Positions 10,778 through 20,899 of a DNA stretch of 47,500 nt are shown here, piece after piece. The position numbers were made by a program, and so were the translations under genes. How positions within the stretch are numbered: the first letter of the stretch is position 1; the number at the start of each line of letters is the position of its first letter. This stretch comes from Symbiodinium natans (taxonomy: Eukaryota > Sar > Dinophyceae > Suessiales > Symbiodiniaceae). The DNA lies in the NCBI GenBank assembly GCA_905221605.1, contig CAJNDS010002459.1:1-47500 (forward strand), given 5' to 3'. A model generated the notes under the pieces. It was not told the DNA's origin and did not search any database. It saw nothing but the letters and a program-made list of their open reading frames with translations.

Positions 10778-10989
10778 CAGAGCTTTTCGCCGTAAACCGC
10801 AGTGGCCTGGATCTCTAAGTTTTGGGAGGGTCATGAACTCGGAAGCTGCTGAATCTCCACACTTTCAGGAGTCAGACCGAGGCTTGGGCATGTGGGCCCT
10901 TTACCGGTGTCTCAGCTGTGGCCGAGTCGTTTCCAGGCGACCACTGGTCAGGGCACTAAACTGCTCAATGAGCGCTTCCAAACGTGTGC

Positions 10990-11200
10990 TTCACGGAGCG
11001 ACGAAAGCAGCACTCCTCCTTTGGCTGGTTGCCTCGCAGTTTGTACACGGCCTGCGCCGTGCTCACTGCCCGGCAACAGCAACAGAAGCGCGTGCGGGAA
11101 GTATACGGACGTTCTTCATGCAAAGCTCCTGCACACCTCCTGCCTTGAGGGTGTGTTCAGCCTGGTCTGCAAGCACCTCTGCCAAGCCAAGTGTTAAGGG
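10990..11200 (-). CDS. Possible exons of an unknown gene
   Basis: Two minus-strand segments look coding. About 11200-11063 reads GLAEVLADQAEHTLKAGG and QELCMKNVRILPAR. About 11051-10990 follows a GCGCAG acceptor and reads AVYKLRGNQPKEECC. Neither resembles a family I know. The opposite strand has a long open frame here that lacks any motif, so the strand call rests only on exon-like residue composition and the splice signal. Confidence 0.25.
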
Positions 11201-11875
11201 CATTATAAGGGGTTCTAAGAAATCGACATCAACCTTTCCGCAAGGCCCCAAGGCAGATCCTGAAGGAACGAGTCCCGTGCTGGGCGGGCCGTTCGCGGAG
11301 TTCGCGGGCTGCGAACTTCTGGGTTTCGAAGCAGCTTCGTCACATCCCTGCCATATGTTCAGTACTGAAGGATCGTCCCTTTCGGACGTTCTTCTCTTCT
11401 TCCTCTCTGTCTCGCTCTCTGCGCTTGAAGTTTGGTTCTCGCTGCAGAGTTACATTTGTGCAGCGGTGCTCGATGCTGTGTTGAGCTCGAAAATATGTCG
11501 CTAAGACTTTGCTGATGCTCTCATGTTCGTCTGATGACACGAGTGTGGATGTGCTCACCTGTCGTGCTCAGGGCTTTGACATTGTTTGCATGCAGTGCTT
11601 GACATTCTTGACTGGCATGTGCCTCAAGTTTGGTCCAAGTGAAGAAGAGATGTGGATTGAAAGTGTGCCGCTTTTCATGTGCACCTCTGCTAGCTTTCGT
11701 GGTTCGGGTAGAGTAGCCATCGTGATCTGTCCGACCCGCTGCTAATACACACATCTACATATTTGGATAGCTCTCTACAATTTGCATGGGAAGTGCAGTT
11801 CCAGTCAGCAGTGAAATCGCTTTCTGCGGTGGGTTTCGCGCCAACGGTCGCAGGAATCCTAGGCCCTACATGCCA

Positions 11876-11979
11876 GTTATGGGGGCTTCTGAAGTTAGGG
11901 TCCCCTTATGATAGGGGGATCCTACTAATTATGTGGGGGGTCTGTATTAGGGGTTCCTTCTTCTCGTAAACCCCACATG
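11876..11979. mobile_element. MITE family A, copy 1
   Basis: The ends are TATGGGGGCTT on the left and, complemented, ATGTGGGGTTTACGA on the right. It shares the 20-base block GGGGGGTCTGTATTAGGGGT and a GATCCTACT word with the element at 28399-28509, which lies in opposite orientation. Two copies with the same ends and interior mark it as a dispersed family. Confidence 0.6.
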
Positions 11980-12202
11980 ACTGAAGTACTGCAGTGGCTA
12001 CGAGCCAAGCTCATAGCCCGCGGCAGAGTGCTACGTTGGATTCTGAGTTGAACCGGCCGCCGCTTCAACTGCTATCGGCCGAGTATGTAAGAGTCGTTAT
12101 CATGCAGATCTTGAACGGTTTCTTGACTAGGATTGAACCTGCCACTTGCACCATTCGTGCGGCAGGCAGTTCGCGAAGCGAACGCTTCAAAGACAGAAAG
12201 CA

Positions 12203-12232
12203 AGGGTCCTTTTTGGGACAGAAAAGGACCCT
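12203..12232. repeat. Perfect 11-bp hairpin
   Basis: AGGGTCCTTTT (12203-12213) and AAAAGGACCCT (12222-12232) are exact inverted repeats with an 8-base loop. The GGGTCC word recurs at the ends of the 47300 element, so this may be a degraded relative. Confidence 0.6.
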
Positions 12233-12537
12233 ACTTTAGAGACCTGCCCATATAGCTTGCATACGCATAATGCGCACTCGCCCAGTCTGTTTTGTTCTCT
12301 CTCTCGCTCTCTGGTCAAAGCAATGGCTGCGGCCTGGGCGTGCATCTGCCCGTGGTGATGGGGCCCAGAGCCGTCTCTGACATCTCGCCTGCGATGCTTC
12401 ACACACACACACAAGCACCGGCAGAGACATCATCCCGACCCATCGGACCTGAACACACGGCAGGTGTATTCTCAGAGACATAGTTAGGGGTCCTAGCCTG
12501 CTCTCTTGGCAAGCTCGGGGAAAGTGTACTTTGTTTG

Positions 12538-12662
12538 CTACAATTCCACAAACAGTTCCGTAAGCTCTTGCTCCCAGTCCAACAACCTGCCCTGGAACCC
12601 ACACAGTGGCTTGGGACCTCGAAAATCCACAAGATCCATTAGTGCAGTGTATTGGCTTGGGC
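12538..12662 (-). CDS. Terminal exon of an unknown gene
   Basis: After an AAG acceptor the minus strand reads SPSQYTALMDLVDFRG, then LLDWEQELTELFVEL and TAG. The acidic helical C-terminus looks like real protein. No upstream exons were assigned and no family was recognised. Confidence 0.35.
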
Positions 12663-13847
12663 TTTTTTAGAAACTCAGAGGACTCCCTGAGACGGCAGGC
12701 CCGGTAAGCCCGCGTCATGCAGGGGGTGGGAAAAGGTTCAGGGTGAGATGCCCTTCTTGCACCTAGTGGACCGAATGGATCGGAAGGCCTTGGGCGAGGA
12801 GACTGTCGCTACACTTCACTTCCAGCCCTCCGGTTGGAGCCAAAATTCATGCCGGTGGTCGCATCTGCTATGTCTGCAGTTTCTATACCCTTCTCTGTTC
12901 CACGGGAAACCTCGCTTGACAACTTTACCTCATTCTCTGCACGAACATGAGAATTCACAAGGCGCAAGGCGTGCAGCATACAACATCAGTCAATATCACG
13001 TCCTGAAGACCGTGGCATTTCAATCATAAGGCCATGAAACAGGAGCGCATGAGCTGTGTGAGTCTTTGCCCTGAAGCCTGAAGTTACTGGGACGCTTCTC
13101 AGCTTCAAGTCAGGTCTCGGCCTTTTTAAACTTGCTCAGCACAAGGCCCCGTCAGTCTGATTCGTACATTGCAGCAAGGTGCTCCACACGCACTGTCGGT
13201 TTTGGCCTTGATCAATCCAGCACGCCGTCCTAGGCGGACACTTCGGAGTTGTCAGCCCTTGTTCTCTGCATTATCTTCCGGAGGACTCGGACGAGAAAAG
13301 TGGCCATTTGCAGTCAGGACACTCACAAGCCGACTGTGTCAGTCCCTGACACCCGCCACAGGCTGTTTTGTCATCGCAGGTGTGCACCTTCGGCCTCGCA
13401 TTGCCTCAGTCACTGCGCCTGCTCCTCATGTACTCTTATTGCAGCACACTGGAGAAGTGGACAACTGGGAAGCTGACGCATAAACTGTGCTTCTGATGCT
13501 CTGCTTGGAATCTGTGGCGACGTGCTGCCAGCGGCTTCGACTGTAATGGAAACACCTGAGCAGCTTACGCAAAGAGCAACGCCGTTGCTGTCGTTTGGGT
13601 GTCTAGATTCCAGATGCAACATACGTAGGCTGTCTTGGCACAGAGGCGACATAAGCACAACGTAGACCCAGCAGCTGCTCACAACTCATATACAGCGCTT
13701 CAGGGGCCTGCTGCACAAACCTAATGCAGTGCTGCTGCGCGGCCACGGGTCGGTGCCAACGTTGCCAACAGAACTGAACACCGCAGCCCCACCCAAGTCA
13801 TCACAAGGATTGCAGTGGATCGTGTAGCCTGATGCTAGAGCCTGTGA

Positions 13848-14050
13848 TCAACCAAATTTCGGTGAGGGTTGCGCAGACTCTGTGACTGCTCTGCACAACG
13901 TAACTGCACTGGCCAGTTCAGAAGAAGCTGGTTTCATTATCTCAAGCATATTTTCGAGCTCTCCGCATCTCTCCGCATCAGATCCTCCGTCGAATATATG
14001 CTCATGGCTGACTCACAGATACTGCGCTCTCGGAGTCCAGAAGCCACACC
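13848..14050 (-). CDS. Exon(s) of an unknown gene beside a telomere-like array
   Basis: Starting just after a CTCTGAG acceptor at 14051-14053, the minus strand reads GVASGLRERSICESAMS. An overlapping frame from about 14014 reads HEHIFDGGSDAERCGEL, then ASSELASAVTLCRAVTESA and a TGA at 13848. A small intron or a second acceptor near 14015 probably links them. The acceptor lies about 10 bp from the 14062-14195 telomere-like array, which would be the upstream intron. Function unknown. Confidence 0.35.
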
Positions 14051-14061
14051 CTCAGAGCGCA

Positions 14062-14195
14062 GGTTAGGGTTTAGGGTTTAGGGTTTGGGGTTTGGGGCTT
14101 GGGGTTTGGGGTTTGGGGTTTAGGGTTTGGGGTTTAGGGTTTAGGGTTTGGGGTTTAGGGTTTAGGGTTTGGGGTTTGGGGTTTAGGGTCTAGGG
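14062..14195. repeat. Interstitial telomere-like array, TTTAGGG/TTTGGGG mixed
   Basis: About 19 heptamer units stand in near-perfect register, alternating TTTAGGG with TTTGGGG, plus single CTTGGGG and TCTAGGG variants. It is the longest such array in the window. It is internal, so it is not a chromosome end in this assembly. On the minus strand it lies just upstream of an exon acceptor. Confidence 0.9.
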
Positions 14196-14549
14196 CCGCC
14201 AAGGCCAACTCAAACAATTGCTTGGATGCCCCGCGTACTGCTCGTCCGAATCAGGCTCGCTGGGCAAGCCGGGCTGTCAGCAGTGCTCGCTTCACTAGGG
14301 CAAGCGGTGCTTGGGGCTCAGGATTTCAGGCTTTAGGGCCTTTCGGGTTTTGGGTTCAGGATTTCAAAGGATTCAAATGGGTTCAAGGTGCAGGAGCACT
14401 GTGGCCTTGCATCGGCAAGCGCTTTGCTTACTGAAGCCGCTGTCGCGGATCCCGTGGCCACTATGACCTAGCATCGCGTGTGCTCACTGTACTGGTCGAA
14501 GGATCTGGTGCTGAGCAGACTCAGCCAGTGACCGAAGCCCGAGAAGCGT

Positions 14550-14760
14550 TCATGAAGTCAGGAGACGCAATGGCAGCCTGGCACTTCTGTAAGGTTTCGT
14601 AAGTGAGCGATGGGCTTGTAGCACTACCTCTGCATCATCGTCCTCCACGGGCAAAACGACCTGTGCTTCGAAGCAAGGTAGGGAGAAACAAATCAGTTTT
14701 CCGCTTCTCGTTGCCTTGCCAGAGCCTGCTTCATCGACTTCGGGCCTGAGCTGAGACATA
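14550..14760 (-). CDS. Possible exons, unknown
   Basis: The minus strand reads QLRPEVDEAGSGKATRSG, then after a GCACAG acceptor VVLPVEDDDAEVVLQAHRSL and on to TGA at 14550. Composition is protein-like, but no family or confirmed splice pair was found. Confidence 0.22.
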
Positions 14761-15215
14761 CTGCAGTACTGCCACGAAAGTGCACCCAGCTGACGATTTC
14801 GCCCCCATGGCACAAGATTTCTTCCGGGCGCGAGCTTGCCAATGCGGGGTCTATAAAACTAGGCATGCCCCTTCCAGCTTGTTTCAAACGACGCCAGAAA
14901 GGACTTTGCAGCCAAGCCCGATCCTTGAACTCGTGACAGCAAGCAGCACAGCCTGAATTTGAGCCTAAGCCTAAGCAAGTAGAGTATCCACACTGCGCCC
15001 GAATTGGGTAATACTCCTGCAGCCACCAACCGCCGTCAAAGTTCTACGGTCAATGACCGGTCAGCTTGGCCGCAAGCCAAGTTGAAAATAAGCCGCTCAG
15101 CTTATTCCGATGACTAGTATCAACAGCTTCCCACTGGCTACATTGCTGCAAACGCCTCCAGTGAGGGGACTTGGCACCGCGTAATAAAAAACACCGGCCA
15201 GGACTGCTGCCTTCT

Positions 15216-15990
15216 TTAAAGCACAAAGCTTCTCAGCATGACTTGATGCGGCATCAATTCGCCCTGACTGTCTAAATGGCTGAAAAATCGGGCACGGCGA
15301 TCTTGTGAAGAAGTTTTGTCAAAGTGCTCCTGAAGCCATGCATGGCGACAGCAGCGGAAGGTAGTGCTATCTGACGCCCTTGTACCAAAAACACACTTGC
15401 CAGAAAACGTGTGATGCACCACTCTTGATCTGCTTGTGCAGGGCAGCATGTCCTGCCTGTACCACCAAGCGAGGTCGGACTTTCCACGCCTAGGCCATTT
15501 CCTTTGCACCTTAGCTCTCTGTGTCGTGGGTGTGGTCATTCACTCGTCACCCATTGTATGCCGGTGTTTTTCGGTCGTCAGCGGCTTTCCATGTTTGTGC
15601 GGCTCAGGTTTGCTAGGCTTCTTCTTTCGCATCTTTTCACAACAGAGCCCGAGCATTCAGAGAGCTGTCTCAGCCGCAACAAGTTTTAGACCTGTTGCAA
15701 CACAAAAGCTGGAGGGTACTAGATCGGGTTTGATCAAAGTCTTCGTTTCACAAGCACGCGCGTTTGGTAGCCCATTTGCGAGGAGACGGGTCCGATGGGC
15801 CCGCAGAACTTGCCTCATGAACTGAACACGTGGTTCCATCATGCCCAGTGTGCCGCGAGACCCGAAGTGTGCACAGTCCTATCGATTGGGAGAAGCTGAA
15901 TACCCGGACTACTGGTGGACAATGCTAACGAGGTGCCGAGCAAGCAATTTGCTATGCTCATACGGGCTGCGCTGCATCGACCACAGCAGC
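15216..15990 (-). CDS. Possible 3' exons of an unknown gene
   Basis: Three minus-strand segments look coding. About 15990-15915 reads LKLRLLWSMQRSPYEHSKLL and ARHLVSIVHQ. About 15840-15700 reads FMRQVLRAHRTRLLANGLPN. About 15430-15216 reads GKCVFGTRASDSTTFRCC and HAWLQEHFDKTSSQDRRAR, ending HQVMLRSFVL and TAA. They lie just downstream of the ABC1 kinase on the same strand and might be a separate short gene. No domain was recognised. Confidence 0.3.
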
Positions 15991-16387
15991 CTAAGCTTCA
16001 GTGTGGTGACAGCCACCTTTGCCACATAACTTCTCTACATGCAGGGCTCTGTAAGGTGTTGCCATGATTTGCTGGCAGGCAGCCACATCATCCCTGGCAC
16101 TATCGATGTCCTGGTGCAGAAAATGGCAACACTGAGATTGCGTACAAGTGCGAAGAGGTATTCAGTAGGCAACTTGGGCAACTTACCTCCTTGACCCTCC
16201 TACAGTAGGTCCCTCACTTATGTCTCACCTGTCTGTATCTTACTCGGGGCTGGCAGCATGGGCTTCTTTCGATCCTCTTCCTCGTTGTCTTTGTTGACCT
16301 CACGTTGCTGTTGCGGCTGCTGTGCCTTTGTGGGAGCTTAGGCTTTGCCATTCCCTTAACTATTAAACAAAGAGCTGGACATAAACC

Positions 16388-19300
16388 TCAACCTACGTTC
16401 CTGCACTGGTAAGTGTCCTGGAAGAGCTCAGAGCCATCTTCCTGAGACTCGGCAGAGCTTGTTTGTGAGCTTACTGTCAATTCCTTAGCCATTTCCACCC
16501 AGAGCGTGGTCGGGCCATGCGCAGTTGGAACACCCAGTAGAAAGCTCGTCCCGCGCAGGATTGCCACCAATCTTTCGATTCGACCGAGGCTGTCGTCCGA
16601 GCCACTGCAAAAAACGGAATCCTCTGTACAAAGGCGGCGGTAGCGCTCGTAGGTCTCGCGGCTTAGCACCGAGGCATGGCCAAACCTGATACGTGCATTC
16701 AGGGCCAAGAGCTCCTGATTGATTCCCTTCATCTCCTTCTCGCGCCGGGTTCGCATTCCCAGCTCACGATAGCAGCTTGCGATCGCTGCATCGTTCTCTG
16801 AGGCAAGGGCAAGCAAGAGTCGTCCAAAGAGGACTCGGACGTGAGTCTTCAATTCAAAAACCTGACCAAAGTCAATGAGGCCAACGCCACTTCTTCCTGG
16901 ACCCACCAGAATATTCCCTGGATGCGGATCCGTGCTGAACAGCCCATCTAGCAATACTTGGTGGCCGTGAACAAGCCACAGCTTCTCGCTCAATTCCTGT
17001 GGGTTGAAATTAGGCAGTTCCTTGCTGTAGGACAGCTTGCTGGCGCCAAGCAGCCCAGCCGAGTTGTTGTACAGCGCAACACCAACATTTCTTGCGGAAC
17101 GAGAAGTAGACATGCAGAGCTGCAGCAGCTTCAGCTTCGTGGAATCTGAGATGCTCGGCAGCATCGAAGGCATCTTGTTTATCATGGACATACGCCATCT
17201 GCGCTTGTCCTTACATGCTCGCAGCAGAAACCATTTTTGTGTCAATGCCCGACATGCTCGCCGTTCTGGGCGTTCTAGACGTGGGGGGAATGGTCCGTAG
17301 ATTTGTTCGGTGTGGTGACAGATCAAACCGTGCATGAAGATGACAAAATTCTGTCTATGCCTATGGAGTGCCACAGAGCAGGGGGGGAATGTTCCATAGC
17401 AGCTGCTCTCCTTCTACCTGGGCTAGCGAGGAAAATTTTGTCGTGATGTAATTCCCCGACAGCACAAGACTTATCGTTTGTTTTTACTCCTTATAGCTTT
17501 ACAACGCGAACCGCACATCCCGCAACGCATCCAGCCTGCCCTATGCCAACGTGCTAACCTCATCTTTTTCTATTCCTTATCTGCGATGAACCGCTCATTT
17601 CGGGCCGCCTCCCCCCCCACCCCCCCCTGTTGAAGTGTTCCACAGCAGTTGTTTTTTGTCTGTTGGTTTCACCGAGCCCACTGGCTGATAAGTCCAAGCA
17701 CCTTTGGGACGTCGAGGCAGCCAGAGTCTTGCTTGGACAGGCAAGCATCAGATCCATCCTCCCCAAAACGTGTTTCTCACACAGTGGGGGCTTCCGAAAT
17801 AGGGGTACGCTTTTTGGGGGGTGTCCCTTTAAGGGGATTATATTCTATTTGGGGTAGAATGGGTATACAAAGGGGTACCCCTATTTTGGGAAATGCTCAC
17901 ATCAACTTGGCTGCAGAATTAGAGACAGTGACAAAGACGGGCTTGAACTGCCACACTTCCTACGGAGAGCTGCCGATTTGTCCCACACCCTCTCAGCAGA
18001 CTGCTGTCAGCAGTCACAAGCGCAGCAGACAGGGTCCTTCTTGTCACGTGAATTGCCGCTTTGACTGCATTCCGCAATGAGATCGTCAACGCTCTTGCCG
18101 CGCATCTTCGCAATGGCCTGTGGGGTTCGGGGAGTGGGTTCAAGTTCAAGAGAAACTAGGCTCGAAGAAGCATGCCAAGCCAAATCAAGGGTGTCATGGC
18201 AAGTCATGGATGCATGAGGTCTGGGAGGGAGGAGCACTAGTTCTTCCTCGCCTGCGCCATGTCCATGATACCGTCCAGAAGCGAGTGGCCCGGCAAGTAC
18301 CTCAGAAAGAAGCTCTTCTGAACCCGTCCCGTCACCTCAACCCCTAAGATCCCTCAACCCTAAAAGTACCCGAAGCCCTCATCTGAGGCACGTCATCACC
18401 AGTACGGTTGGCCTGCAGAACTCCAGCAGTGGCTCCGGGACTCGCACCTTTGCTGTCATGGTGACATGATGTCACGTGATGTCACGTGCAAGGCGGACAC
18501 ACACCACACATGAATGCATAAGTCGCTGTGGCACCTCGGGGAATTGCTTGCACAAGCCAGCCCGGATGCGCAAGAGGTTTTGAGCCTCCTTGTTGAAATC
18601 AAGCTCGTTGATGTAATGCTTTTTCCTGAGTTTTTCCCGATGAGTCTCTGTCCCGCATGATGCTGGAGCTGATGCATCTGAAGGGCGTTTCACGAACCTG
18701 CTCCATCTTGCTCTTGTCCAGCAGCCTTACAATGCCTCATTAGATGCAGCGGACAGCGAAAAGGCTTGCATGACTGAGCCCAATCTTGAGGCTTTGAGGC
18801 CTTGAGGCCTGCAGCAACTGCTACACAACAAGACATCCACATCAAGCATCTACAAGACCGATGTCGAATGCTTAGTGCAGCGCGCTCACAGTTTGTAAAG
18901 TCTGCCTGAGCAACTTGCGGCACACAGTGTTCAGCAGGCTTCTGCTGTTGCTTTGATAAGCAAAGGATTTCCTGCCTCAATTGTCTGGGAGACCTCGGGG
19001 TACTGCACCTGCCCATCCAGGAGAATCCAAGTTGATACTTCAAAGCAATGCTTGCTGGGTCCCCTGTGAGGCTCCCTGACAACCAGTCCTACTTACCTGT
19101 GTCGATGTACATCCCACCTTCACGACCACCTCACTGCCGGTGGCCGCCAATCTTGCCCGGTGCACTTGTCCAATGCTCGCAGACCCGATTGGAACCTCGA
19201 TCGACTCTTCTCAACGAATCACGAAACTGCTTGAACATAATTTGCAGACTTCGTCAGCGTTCAGCTCAACTTGACAGAGCATTCTTGGCGGCTTCTTCAC

Positions 19301-19597
19301 ACTGTGGGTTGCGCCTACTGCTTTTCCCAGTGTCTTAGAAAATGGCCTCAAAAAATTCACTGTGAATATTCCAGCGCGTATTGCAGCGTATGAATATTCT
19401 TATTCCTATGATGACTGATTATTAGTATTATTCTTGCTATTCTTTTTACTATTCCTATTACTATTACTAATATGGCTATTATTAGTCATATTGCTATTAC
19501 TACTCCTATTACTATGACTGTTCCTGTTACTGTTACTTTTACTACTACTACTAGTACTATTCTTATTCATATTATAATTGTTGTTATGATCATGATC

Positions 19598-19636
<39 letters not shown>

Positions 19637-20480
19637 ATTGTGATTCTATTTTATTATTTATTGTTGACGTTCTAGTACATTCGCCTGGCTGGCTGGCCTC
19701 GTCGAAGCGGCTGAAGACGGAGTCCAGGGGCTGACCCAAAGCCTCGGAGACCAGCCGCCTCACTTCGCTCCCCGGCCGTGGCGGGACGCGGCTCTGGAGG
19801 CTTTTGAACTGCTTGGTAAAGGCTTCGGGCAAAACCCCGGAGGGTAGCAAGGAGAGCATCTGCCCGATTTTGACAAAGACGCCCCCCTGGTCCACCAAGA
19901 GACGAAGGACACGAGGGGCGTACTTCTCATGCAGGGGCTTGTAAGCATCGGTCACCTGCTCCAGCCCAGCAAAGCGTAGCCACCAGTACATCAGCTTGTA
20001 CTCGAAGATCAGCGGAAGGAATACCGACCAAGTGCTTATTAGTCTACGGCTGCCTTTGCACCACTCGCTTCTATACACCAGCCGAAGTGCTGCAGCAGGA
20101 AAATAGATCAGAGCTGCCACGAGGCGCACTGAAAAATCGCCACCAAAACTTGCCGTGAGCGCCACCAGTATCAAGCTGACCCACAGACTGGTCCCAAGCA
20201 TATGAGAGATGCGCTGACCAGCTGCACAGTTTTGCTCTGGAAGCTCTAAGCGGCTCCATATGTAAAGAGTCATCCAGCAGATCGCGGGAGCCAGGACAAC
20301 CAAAGTATACTCAGCATTGCAGATTGCCCTCACAGGCAGAAGTACCATCGTGGCCGCCCAGGTTTTTGGGTGTGGTAGATCAAAACGCAAGAAAAGCAAA
20401 AGAAGAAGTGCCACTACGACCAGGACAGCCCTGACGCTGCCCAGCCGGCTCGAAACTCCGGAGGTGCTTGGAACGCGAGG
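16388..20480 (-). CDS. ABC1/ADCK (UbiB-like) atypical kinase, at least 8 exons
   Basis: The family acts on, or regulates, isoprenoid quinone and lipid metabolism in mitochondria and plastids. Exons seen: about 20480-19698, 19195-19118, 19008-18976, 18905 to about 18855, a short one near 18715-18690, about 18620-18535, 18335-18252, 18117 to about 18070, and 16996-16388 (stop TGA). In order they show several N-terminal hydrophobic segments, the VFVKIGQMLS motif (KxGQ), GSASIGQVHRARL (the ABC1 Ala-rich loop), VVVK (ATP-site lysine), VQYPEV, INELDFNKEAQN, FLRYLPGHSLLDGI, FSTDPHPGNIL (catalytic loop) and GLIDFGQVF (metal-binding DFG). All key kinase-like residues are present. The start is not fixed: a Ser-rich segment at about 20870-20640 could be a targeting exon. 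Acceptors are mostly AG|G and several donors are GC. Confidence 0.85.
17790..17892. mobile_element. G-rich hairpin element inside an ABC1-gene intron
   Basis: The left end (TTCCGAAATAGGGGTAC, from 17792) and the complement of the right end (TCCCAAAATAGGGGTAC, near 17874-17890) form an inverted repeat with 15 of 17 matches. The interior is G/T-rich. CTCACA occurs on both flanks (17776-17781 and 17895-17900) and could be a short target duplication. It sits in the long intron between the kinase exons at 18070 and 16996. Confidence 0.5.
19388..19670. repeat. Compound trinucleotide microsatellite
   Basis: ATT, ACT, CTT and ATG trinucleotides follow one another, ending in a clean (ATG)n run around 19590-19635. 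It lies in the intron after the first kept ABC1 exon. Confidence 0.9.
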
Positions 20481-20899
20481 TACCTTACGGCATCTTGCAT
20501 GTGCCTAAAGCATTTGGGGATTTGGGGGGGGGAGGGTGGGGGACAGTGGATCCCGATAATATATGATGCTAAACGAGAATGTGCGAAAATATGTTCTCCC
20601 GTATAACCATGTAAGATCATGATTAGACATGCAACCACCTATAAAAAGGCGAGCTACAGGTGCTCCGACCTCACGCCTCCGCCCGCAGCGCGACCGCGGC
20701 GGCCTGAAAGCCGGTGCGCCTGCCTCCAGATCTGAGAACCCCGCACTGGATGTGCTGGATTCCAGGGATTCCGGCACATCCTGCGAATCCACCGAGTCCG
20801 ATGTCAGGCTTGAGACTAACCTGATTTTCTTGCCTGGGCGAGTCTGTGACCTTCGCGCTTGGCAGCACAGGGCTCTCAAGGAGAATGCAGGGTAAAGGC

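Noticed and set aside
10743-11504. 253-residue plus-strand open frame
   Set aside because: No recognisable motif; it starts within a 26-bp tandem duplication, and minus-strand exon-like segments lie opposite.
14062-14195. A chromosome end
   Set aside because: The array is short, degenerate and followed on both sides by ordinary sequence with exons, so it is interstitial here.
18470-18490. Tandem ATGTCACGTG as a regulatory E-box cluster
   Set aside because: There are just two copies inside an intron region of the ABC1 gene; no promoter context supports a regulatory call.
19472-19675. Open frame ending in a run of Met
   Set aside because: It is the translation of an ACT/ATG microsatellite in an intron of the ABC1 gene.
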